Below, piece after piece: positions 57,101 to 64,000 of a stretch of DNA of 64,000 nucleotides. The stretch covers positions 10,912,001 through 10,976,000 of the forward strand of contig OZ038526.1 of NCBI GenBank assembly GCA_964036665.1, read 5' to 3'. Within the stretch, counting starts at the first letter, position 1. Every line of letters starts with the position of its first letter. Below the pieces are notes generated by a model. The model was not told where the DNA came from. It saw only the letters and a program-made list of their open reading frames with translations, and searched no databases. This DNA is from Gordius sp. MW1. Its lineage: Eukaryota; Nematomorpha; Gordioida; Gordea; Gordiidae. Position numbers and translations under genes: made by a program.

Positions 57101-58849
57101 TCATCATGGCGTACTGTACAAATTTTTGAGAAAATTGCTCGAACGCTGTCACATTTGTGAACCTTGCATGAGTAGGACAATATATATCTGTCGCCCTCTT
57201 TCTGATTTGATTTCATATATTATTTTATAAATTTTTATAGCAATTAATGGGACAATGTCCCATTTTAAGAAAAGTGTTGTGTTGGGTTTAACAATTGTAC
57301 CTTTTTAGGTTATAAGCCTGACAAAGATTATGCTTTTCGCCCCGAAGACACGAATCCCAATAAAATAACCATGTGGGAATACGCCCGTAACGCATGGACT
57401 TACCACGCCAAAGGCTTGTGGCTTTACCCTCCCCTCGACCGTTATCCCAACCTCACCTTTGTGGGATCATCTAATTTTGGTATTTAACGTCTTGAAACTG
57501 GCCATATTAAATTTGCCTGTTTACTTTAGAAGTGGTTTATTTCATTATTTAGGAAAAAATGAATAATAATCGTGTTAGTTTTAAAGGTTGTGCTTATGTA
57601 GCTGCGCGTGCCCATTATCATTTGAATGATCAGGCGATGGTTGAATACAAGCGAGGGGCTATTAAAATAAAAATAACGTGATGGTTAATTACAAGCGAGG
57701 GGCTATTAAAATAAAAATAACGTGATGGTTAAGTACAAGCGAGGGGCTATTAAAATAAAAATAACGTGATGGTTAAGTACAAGCGAGGGGCTATTAAAAT
57801 AATTCGTAGCCTCTACACTTTAATTCTTTTCCCTAACATCATAAAAGCAGGCAAGCATTCAAGTCAATCAGCGTTTATTAGGGCTCAAAATGTTTTTTCA
57901 AGCCAGATATGAATTGTATGTATGTGCGAAATTTAATGATAGTTATAATTTGAATTATAAGCTGTTTGTGGACACGTTTCCAGTTAAGTTTTATATTTTA
58001 TCGCCCTGATAACATTTAATATACATAATTTATTTATTAGAGTGCATATTGTTTCAAGATTATTAGGAGTAACTTTTTATTCCAACCGTTTAAGACTTGA
58101 TGAAAAAAAATATGAATAAGACAATTAGATAGGAGCATGAGTAATTATACCCATAAAGTAATAGCTTTTACCTCTTTACACCTGTGCCATTTTATCCTCT
58201 TATCTTGGATTTTAGGCGTTGATGGACTGAAGACGACAAAAACTTCAATTTTTAAACGAATTTAGTTTTATTATATCTCTATCATATGATTTAAAATGGT
58301 ATCTGATACTCACCATGCCTTCCATTATACCCTTTTCATTAATCTTGTGCAGCGCTGTTTTAGATTTGTAACGTTATTTTTTGCCTAAAAGGTTATCGGT
58401 CGGTTTTCCGTGACGTTGAGTTGCAATTAGCCGTGGTTACTTCTAATTCAAACCTCAGGGAACAATTACAAAACGTAATTTTATTATAGACATTGAATTT
58501 TAAAATGGAATTCAGATTTAATTGCATATTTGTTACCTGCTCGACCCCGAAGTTATGAAAATGATTTAAATTCTTCATATTTTTAAATTCATGTCAGAAT
58601 TAGGGCTTGGGGGCCAGGGCTGGGGCATAAAGCTTATAATTTTAAAATTTATATTCATTACATTAAGGTTAGAATAGAAAATATTTTTGTGGATCTATAA
58701 GAGTTTAAATTCGAATTTAATTTTTATAGGAACTTGATGAATTACTCAAATACTCGACGAAAGTTACGGAAGCCACTTGTTTAGCCGAAAACCGAAGGGT
58801 ACCTTTGTGGCTCAAATTTTTATACCGCTTCATTAAATCCTACTTTTAA
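45199..58849 (+). CDS. PGS1: CDP-diacylglycerol--glycerol-3-phosphate 3-phosphatidyltransferase (PGS1)
   Basis: Makes phosphatidylglycerophosphate from CDP-diacylglycerol, the committed step to cardiolipin in mitochondria; phospholipase D superfamily. Exons: 45199-45303, 45337-45414, 50640-50958, 53896-53992, 54386-54718, 55177-55310, 56194-56473 (end uncertain), 56985-57171, 57309-57479, 58392-58474, 58730-58849; about 630 residues. Motifs in order: RIVWSSLYIGTG; LLDYLRGSR; LNHVKAYIFDDD with IIISGANLS (first HxK(x)4D); YFTDRQDRYML; LWLGTGYFN; ANGFFGETGF; TYHAKGLWLY (second HxK) with GSSNFGYRSVFRD; C-terminus RFIKSYF. An in-frame TAA at 45190-45192 supports the start, but the N-terminus (MTDFDWFKNYTKC) is not a typical presequence. 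About 40 extra residues follow RGSR. Exon 7 to 8 phases do not agree (2 versus 0): a small exon is missed or a base is wrong. All other joins fit. Confidence 0.93.
45415..47858. other. PGS1 intron 2, first part
   Basis: AT-rich intron. A short TAACCCTAACCCTAAC stretch at about 46121-46136 resembles telomere repeats but is only two and a half units. GC-rich patches at 46425-46440 and 46540-46640 (GGTGCGGCCC, GAAGCCGAGCCGC) look like hAT end remnants. Confidence 0.5.
47859..48018. mobile_element. hAT MITE (CATGGGCGTAGCC family)
   Basis: Left end CATGGGCGTAGCCAGG; right end TAGCTACGCCCATG. Flanking 8-mers TCTAAGCC-like and TAAAAGCC agree partly. Opposing G- and C-runs as in the other copies. 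Confidence 0.8.
48441..48474. other. Two adjacent perfect palindromes
   Basis: AAGGGCCCTT (48441-48450) is followed two bases later by a perfect 22-bp palindrome at 48453-48474 with half-site CTATCTACACT. It could be a dimer binding site or a cruciform. It lies in PGS1 intron 2 with no repeat family attached. Confidence 0.8.
49460..49601. mobile_element. hAT MITE (CATGGGCGTAGCC family)
   Basis: Left end CATGGGCGTGACCAGG; right end GCAGGCTACGCTCATA. Flanking 8-mers GCTTTTCT and GTTTTTCT differ at one position, a slightly aged target duplication. Confidence 0.83.
50104..50376. mobile_element. GTGCCC-family MITE, intact copy
   Basis: The left end GGTGTCCAGTCAACTTCCC with CCATCTTGCCGAATTAAATG and the right end ATGGTTTTCGGCGAGTTGAT with AGGGCACC form inverted repeats of about 45 bp. 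The middle contains CATTCAATTTCGGATTAAAG and CTTCTTTATGATAATGGGGA, shared with the split copy at 20112-22813. Short ATTC sequences flank it. It serves as the empty-site reference for that nested insertion. Confidence 0.85.
50991..51167. mobile_element. hAT MITE 33 bp after a PGS1 exon
   Basis: Left end CACGGGCGTAGCCA; right end TGGCTACGCCCATG. Flanks CAGTCTAG and CAGTCTAC match at 7 of 8. Long G-run and C-run face each other. It sits 32 bases beyond the splice donor of exon 3 (GT at 50959), so it has not disrupted splicing. Confidence 0.83.
51168..53895. other. PGS1 intron 3, nothing recognised
   Basis: AT-rich intron without recognisable repeat families or open frames that can be supported. 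GC-richer patches (51860-51900, 52380-52560) have no identifiable content. Confidence 0.55.
57636..57802 (+). repeat. Tandem repeat of 44 bp, about 3.8 copies
   Basis: Unit phrases are GATGGTTAAGTACAAGCGAG and GGGCTATTAAAATAAAAATA with ACGT. It lies in a PGS1 intron, inside a 294-bp block that is absent from the second copy of this locus at 62224-62464. Confidence 0.92.
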
Positions 58850-59523
58850 CACTAGCCACTCTACCTGCATTGAGTTCATATGCATTCTAACCTGCCTTCG
58901 TTATAATTGTTGCATTATTTAACCGTCTATTTCCCCTTCAATTGCAACACGAATAAATTGTTTAATGTTATTGTTTTGGCTAAACCTTTGCCTATTATCA
59001 CTATTGTGTACACAAATTTTTAAAAAGGAATGCGTCTCTAACGCTTAAACACCAGGTTTATTATAATCCCCAGTACATTCGCGATAATTTGTTTTTAGCA
59101 CATTTTTGTTTAACCTTTTTTTGTTTAATAATTTATACCCAGTGTCTGAGTTTGCTTTTACTAAATAATAAAACGTTAAATATGTGAATGTATGACCCGA
59201 ATAATAAAAAAAATCAGGTTTAAGGAAGTCGTTTCAAATAGTAATGTCTTGATTTCTTTCGCACTTTATACTCATAAAGTGTCAAATGAATCTTTTATTA
59301 AAATTAATATCCAATCTATATAAGTTATCTTACCAGGTAATACCGATTATTGGGTTTGATAGCCAAGGGTCTTAGTAATTTGTAGATAAGGTGTGTTTTA
59401 TTTAAAAATGAACTAATCGTAACAATTACGGAGTATATCGCAAATAATTATAATTTCGGTTTTTATATAATTGCGTTTCTCGAATTAAAAAAATATAGCT
59501 ATTGCCCGTAGATGATTATTATT
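58850..59523. other. Downstream of PGS1
   Basis: AT-rich; AATAAA-type signals at about 58952 and 59165 could serve polyadenylation. No gene recognised. Confidence 0.5.
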
Positions 59524-60734
59524 AATTGCTATGCAATTTATGGGCTCGTTTTTGGTTGTCCGTCGTCCGTCGTCCACCAAGTTATTGGCGCCAGCTTTGT
59601 GACCTGGATATCCCGGGTTCAAGCCAGGGAGAGGACAAATTTTTAATTGCTATGCAATTTATGGGCTCGTTTTTGGTTGTCCGTTGTCTGTCCGTCCCTA
59701 TCTATTTGCATTGGGTATATTAGGTTATCGCTTTTTTAAATTAATGCATGAGAAAGAGGTGCCCCACCCCTCATCTCTATCTCCCTCGCTGTGTTATTTT
59801 TTAAATTAATGCATAAGAGGTGGCCCACCCCTCATCTCTATCTCCCTCGCTTTCGGGCGGGGTCGGGTTTTAATTGCTATGTTAAATTAATGCATAAGTA
59901 ATTCGTTTTTGAATTGGGTAACATTGATATTAATTGCTATAATTACCCTATGCCCTCCACTACAAGGGCCTATGCCTCTACTGATATGGGTGCCTGTGCC
60001 CCTACAAAAGCCTATGCCTCTATTAATGTGGGTTCGAACCCCGGCGAACGTTCTGAATTGCTGGTTCGATTCCCGGAGAGGGCAAATTTTTTTTATTTTT
60101 TAAATTAAATTAATATATTTTTCCTGTTAATACCATTGATAATTTGACTTTTTGACCGTCCGCTGGCTACTGACCGATGAAATATATTGATTTTCTAAAT
60201 ATAAAACAGAACTTTATTATTTCATTATCTATATAAATAACATAATAACTTCTACTATTTTAATACCAGCATGGTGTGACGGGTTATAGCGCACGGCTTG
60301 TAAACAGGGTGACCTGGATATCCCGGGTTCAAGCTCGGGAGAGGGCAAAATTTTTATTTTTTTTTTAAATTAAATTATTATTTTGTTTCTTGTTAATATC
60401 ATTGATAATATGACTTTTTGATCGTCCGCAGGCTACTGACCAATGGAAAAAATGACCATTGGCCAAATAAATCGAAATTTTTTTTTCGTTTTTGAATTGG
60501 TTAACATTGATAATTACCCTATGCCCTCCCCTACAAGGGTCTATAACTAATTATTTTGCATTTAATACCCCCCTATAGGCATTCTCGCCCCTTCCTACCT
60601 TTCTCGCCCATAAATTGCATAGCAAATATGCTACGTTTATACGGAGTATAGAAGAGTTCCCTCTTCCCTTCCCCCCTTCCCTTACCCTACTCCCATTCCC
60701 CCCTTCCCCTTCCCACGAGGGCCGAAGGCCCGAG
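59524..60734 (-). mobile_element. Hairpin-ended composite element, copy C (inverted, 1.2 kb)
   Basis: Read on the minus strand it starts CTCGGGCCTTCGGCCC (60734) and ends CCCATAAATTGCATAGC plus AATT (59524). Between them are the pyrimidine/purine tract, a CCAAT unit (60420-60500), a tRNA-like head (60265-60350), a second CCAAT unit without its facing partner (60120-60180) and further B-box-like segments (GGGTTCAAGCCAGGG at 59615; GGTTCGATTCCCGG at 60063). The order mirrors copy B, so the family has a defined internal plan. Confidence 0.75.
60265..60350 (+). repeat. tRNA-derived SINE head
   Basis: CAGCATGGTGTGACGGGTTA with TAGCGC resembles a tRNA D-arm and A box; CCCGGGTTCAAGCTCGGGA is a B box with the T-arm stem; CACGGCTTGTAAACAGGGTG resembles an anticodon arm. 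It is part of copy C and lacks a proper acceptor stem, so it is a repeat component rather than a tRNA gene. Confidence 0.75.
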
Positions 60735-60822
60735 TTTATTTATTAATGTATTTTTTTTTAACTTTAATCAGTTGATTTACGAGTTTTTGTATGCCAGACT
60801 AGAGAATCGTTATTCAGCTTAA

Positions 60823-60970
60823 ACATGAGTAAAAGCACTAAAAATTGTTTATCAAAACCTATGAGTAAAAGCAATAAAAATCGTTAATCAAAACGTATAA
60901 GTAAAAGCAATGAAAATCGTTAATCAAAACTTATGAATAAAAGGGCAATAAAAATCGTTAACAAAAATAT
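60823..60970 (+). repeat. Tandem repeat of about 37 bp, 4 copies
   Basis: Units share ATGAGTAAAAGCAATAAAAA and TCGTTAATCAAAAC with small differences. Non-coding, immediately beyond the left end of composite copy C. Confidence 0.85.
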
Positions 60971-61676
60971 AGGAGTAAGAGGGGGGGGAACACCACATCG
61001 AGGTAATTTGTATTATTAAAGGATAAATTTATTTTCAAGCCTTGATAAAATTTATATTAAGCTTGGTGTTTAATAAAGATTTTTACTAAATTCTGCTTAA
61101 AAGGCATAATTGTCTTTCATTTTTAGCTTCTCACTAGGCCGTTCGTTTATTTTGACATAAATTTATAAATCAAGAGCCTTAGCAATATGCTAAAGGTTTA
61201 GCAGATAAATACGCCATAGATTATCAACAATTTTAATGTTTTAGTTTCATGGCGAAGAATCGGAGATCAGGTGAGTCCGGGTTAGGCAAACCTTCTAACT
61301 ACAGAATTCCGAACGGGCTCGGCACTTTTAACCTATCTCTACATATCATTTTTTTGATCATAGTATATTTCTTAATATTGGTTCCTATCAAAATAAACAA
61401 AAAGATCTTGATTGGTCAATAAGAGGATGTTCACTATAATTTATATTTTGACGAATTAATTTTTCTTAAGAGAGATTGATAAGGTATGAAATTTTTTTAT
61501 TAAAGCCTTGGGAACCCTAACGTTTGAAAACCCTACCGCCCATTTACATTTTTTATTTGATTTTTATTCTACGATATATAGCCCGTAATTAAGTTTGTAA
61601 GGTTTCGACTTAATATCCTACATTTATATACAAAACAATACTTCAGGCCTTGTTTTAATCTAATTAACTTGATACA
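60971..61676. other. Intergenic, nothing firmly recognised
   Basis: AT-rich. A 22-base open segment (ATG at 61249) followed by GTGAGT at 61271 resembles a first coding exon but has no partner. Confidence 0.4.
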
Positions 61677-61822
61677 TGGGCGTTGTCAGGATAAGAATTA
61701 GGGAGAAACATGATGATTTAGGTAGGGGAAAATAATTTTTAATTTTTGGCCATCGTTATATATTATTTTAAAGAATTTATGGATTTAGAGGGGACACCCG
61801 CCCTCCCTTCCTTCCCCTGTAC
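61677..61822. mobile_element. hAT MITE (CATGGGCG family), degenerate
   Basis: Left end CATGGGCGTTGTCAGGATAA; right end CCCCTGTACGCC. The A/T core keeps the family order. Its right part overlaps the outer end of the inverted-repeat arm that begins here. Confidence 0.65.
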
Positions 61823-62223
61823 GCCTTTGACTTTCTTAAATATTTAAAAGCATAGACCTGCTTTTGTTCCGCAGGTTACTCAATTTTTCACCGGAGGCGT
61901 TTATTCAAAAACCAATAAAATTACACATATATGCTAAAGTAATGCACGTGTTATAATTGCGGGGGTAGCGAAATATGAGAGGTAAGTGGGGAGACAAAGG
62001 GGCATAAGGTAGTTGGGGCAATAACGGTTAAAGCTAAAAACGGGCGAATGTTGCCCCAGGCTATACTCGTGCTTATATAGGATGGGGTTTTGTTCTTGTT
62101 CTTGGCCCTCCTGTGGGATTTCTCTATCCCAAAAGTCGAGGTCTAAATTCATTTTCGTTTGGTGGAGGCCCTGTGATGTAGCTGAATAGTTGGGCCGTGT
62201 TGTCGGGGACGGGGTACCATGTG
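61812..62223 (-). repeat. Left arm of a 400-bp inverted repeat (retroelement 3' end)
   Basis: Reads, inverted, almost identically to 62875-63284. It contains the minus-strand open frame 62153-61934 (MNLDLDFWDREIPQEGQEQE...), matching the frame at 62948-63166 with very few changes. The arm ends exactly where the copied PGS1 exon begins. Confidence 0.85.
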
Positions 62224-62464
62224 CGCATGGACTTACCACGCCAAAGGCTTGTGGCTTTACCCTCCCCTCGACCGTTATCCCAACCTCACCTTTGTAGGAT
62301 CATCTAATTTTGGTATTTAACGTCTTAAAACTGGCCATATTAAATTTGCCTGTTTACTTTAATTCTTTTCCCTAACATCATAAAAGCAGGCAAGCATTCA
62401 AGTCAATCAGCGTTTATTAGGGCTCAAAATGTTTTTTCAAGCCAGATATGAATTGTATGTATGT
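62224..62464 (+). pseudogene. DNA copy of PGS1 exon 9 (3' part) and adjoining intron
   Basis: Matches 57391-57528 joined to 57823-57925 with no indels and only two base differences over 241 bp, about 99% identity. It carries codons for WTYHAKGLWLY through GSSNFG, the splice donor and the first part of the intron, so it was copied from DNA, not from spliced RNA. It starts and ends abruptly and cannot be expressed as an enzyme. It lies between the two inverted arms. Confidence 0.92.
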
Positions 62465-62807
62465 CGAAGGTCGTATTTTAAAAAGTTTTTGATTAAAAAC
62501 TGTTAGATAATATATTTTCAAAAATAAATTTTTAGTTTTTAATTAAGCTGAATAAATTGTATCGAGTGATAATGGTTTTATTTCAAACTTATCTAGTTGT
62601 AAATTAAGAGTTATATCAATTTAATGCATTTTTTTTATTTATATAGTGAAATAACTTTCAAAAATAAATTTTTTGTTTCTCTAAATCGGGTCAGGCCGAA
62701 AATAAAAGTCGTTCGGGCTTGGGCCGGGCTCGGGCAAAATAAAAACTGAGACGTCGTATTCGGATAAGGCCGAAAAAATTTCATTTTGCAAGGCTCTAAT
62801 TACAAGT
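62465..62807. other. Spacer in the inverted-repeat structure with a hAT end remnant
   Basis: AT-rich spacer. At 62687-62740 GGGTCAGGCCG and GGGCTTGGGCCGGGCTCGGG resemble the GC-rich ends of hAT elements. Nothing else is supported. Confidence 0.5.
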
Positions 62808-62975
62808 CCTACTAGCCGTCCACTTCAACATCAAGTGGATACGAACGGACCTGAATCCAGCAGACATAGCTTCCCGCACATGGTACCGCGTCCCCGACAA
62901 CACGGCCCAACTATTCAGCTACATCACAGGGCCTCCACCAAACGAAAATGAATTTAGACCTCGACTTTTGGGATA
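62808..62975 (+). pseudogene. Retroelement fragment, RNase H-like end
   Basis: The frame reads LLAVHFNIKWIRTDLNPADI then ASRTWYRVPDNTAQLF and stops shortly after. NPAD-ASR following a short hydrophobic strand is typical of the C-terminal edge of RNase H or the adjoining region in BEL/Pao- or DIRS-type retroelements. There is no upstream polymerase, so it is a 3' fragment. It overlaps the start of the right inverted arm. The superfamily is uncertain. Confidence 0.55.
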
Positions 62976-63284
62976 GCGAAATCCCACAGGAGGGCCAAGA
63001 ACAAGAACAAAACCCCATCCTATATAAGCACGAGTATAGCCTGGGGCAACATTCGCCCGTTCTTAGCTTTAACCGTTATTGCCCCAACTACCTTATGCCC
63101 CTTTGTCTCCCCACTTACCTCTCATATTTCGCTACCCCCGCAATTATAACACGTGCATTACTTTAGCATATATGTGTAATTTTATTAGTTTTTGAATAAA
63201 CGCCTCCGGTGAAAAATTGAGTAACCGGCGGAACAAAAGCAGGTCTATGCTTTCAAATATTTAAGAAAGTCAAAGGCGCACAGG
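62875..63284 (+). repeat. Right arm of the 400-bp inverted repeat
   Basis: Inverted partner of 61812-62223. It contains an open frame of 72 codons (62948-63166) and an AATAAA at about 63195, as expected for the 3' end of a retroelement. Homology ends near CACAGGGGAA at about 63284, where the G/C-rich block starts. Confidence 0.85.
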
Positions 63285-64000
63285 GGAACAGACCCCCTTG
63301 GGGGCTTCGCCCCTAAACCCCCAGCTGGGGGGCTCCGCCCCCAAACCCCCATCTCCTGGGGGCTCCGCCCTCAGACCCTTGGGGAAGAAAGAGAAGAGGG
63401 GGGGGGGGAGGGGGGACGACTCATCTATTCTCCGGATAAATGTAGCATATTTGCTATGCAATTTATGGGCGAGAAACATGGAAAGGGGCTAGAATGCCTA
63501 TAGGGGGTAGGATAATTGCTATACGACCGCGCATGACAAAATGTCACAATGAGCAGCGACATGCAATAGCTCCGCTATTGCCTGTTACGACCGCGCATCC
63601 AAAAAGTCATAATAGCAATGGTAGTAACAAAAACAAACATATTAGGCGAAAAAAAACGGGAAAAAAAACTTGGATTAATATTTTGGCCAATGGTCATTTT
63701 TTTCATTGGTCAGCACCCAACGGACGGCCAAAAAGTCATAATAGCAATGGTAGTAACAAGAACAATCATAATAGGCGAAAAAAACGGAAAAAAAAACTTG
63801 GATTCACATTTTGGCCAATGGTCATTTTTTTCATTGGTCAGCACCCAACGGACGGCCAAAAAGTCATAATAGCAATGGTAGTAACAAGAACAATCATAAT
63901 AAGCGAAAAAAAAACGAAAAAATAAACTTGGATTCACATTTTGGCCAATGGTCATTTTTTTCATTGGTCAGCACCCAACGGACAACAAAAAGTCTAATTA
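63285..64000 (+). mobile_element. Hairpin-ended composite element, copy D (runs off the window)
   Basis: The left end differs from the other copies: about three units of GGGGGCTCCGCCC with CCCAAACCCCCA, each a GC hairpin, replace GGGCCTTCGGCCC. Then come the same polypurine block, CTATTCTCCGGATAAATGTA, GCTATGCAATTTATGGGCGA and, after a short unique block, CCAAT satellite units with a 129-bp period (63683, 63812, 63940). The right end is beyond 64000. Confidence 0.65.
63590..64000 (+). repeat. CCAAT-type satellite, 129-bp period
   Basis: Three units with GGCCAATGGTCATTTTTTTC, ATTGGTCAGCACCCAACGGA, AAAGTCATAATAGCAATGGT and an A-rich tail. They are nearly identical, so amplification is recent. 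Open frames on both strands here are artefacts. Confidence 0.9.

Noticed and set aside
57013..57216. Minus-strand 67-codon frame across a PGS1 exon.
   Set aside because: Shadow of the PGS1 exon 56985-57171.
61249..61270. ATG-started 22-base segment followed by GTGAGT, resembling a first coding exon (MAKNRRS).
   Set aside because: No downstream partner exon, no recognised protein, and the area is transposon-derived. A good donor after a short ATG frame is expected by chance.
63590..64000. Regular repeats that might suggest a CRISPR-like array.
   Set aside because: There are no unique spacers, the unit is 129 bp with A-rich joins, and the context is eukaryotic.

Overview
The window looks like AT-rich nuclear DNA from a bilaterian, probably invertebrate, animal. 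Three genes have GT-AG introns whose reading phases fit together, their proteins are animal-type, and most of the rest is transposon-derived. I cannot name the species or phylum. All three genes are on the + strand.

Layout. (1) 192-4766: the 3' half of a cyclic-nucleotide-gated (CNG) channel gene, CNGB-like, running from the segment before the pore through the C-linker and nucleotide-binding domain. It has two possible C-terminal exons with a decayed hAT transposon between them. (2) 5.3-10.1 kb: a fold-back element with a PIF/Harbinger-like MITE inside it, then a decayed minus-strand LINE split by a second hAT element that has a perfect 8-bp target duplication. (3) 12.4-22.8 kb: dense repeats made of two long members of an unusual element family whose two ends are unlike short hairpins, carrying tRNA-like SINE modules and satellites built on facing CCAAT motifs. 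(4) 23.6-33.6 kb: a four-exon gene for a secreted protein of about 228 residues with 16 cysteines after the signal peptide; its second intron is 9.2 kb and full of MITEs. (5) 33.7-38.5 kb: AT-rich DNA with a few MITEs. (6) 38.5-45.2 kb: a 6.65-kb LINE flanked by a 14-bp duplication, with a mostly intact reverse transcriptase. (7) 45.2-58.85 kb: an 11-exon phosphatidylglycerophosphate synthase (PGS1) gene. Its start codon is 13 bp from the end of the LINE target duplication. (8) 59.5-64 kb: two more members of the hairpin-ended family and an inverted-repeat structure holding a 99%-identical DNA copy of one PGS1 exon and part of its intron.

The three genes share no evident pathway: a membrane ion channel, a secreted or hormone-like factor, and a mitochondrial cardiolipin-pathway enzyme. 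The most unusual material is in the repeats: a host exon copied between inverted repeats, a LINE in the immediate 5' region of PGS1, and the hairpin-ended family, one member of which is shown to be a discrete insertion because it splits a MITE whose own target duplication survives on both sides. Coordinates come from reading by eye; exon borders rest on splice signals, phase and family similarity, and no alignment could be run.
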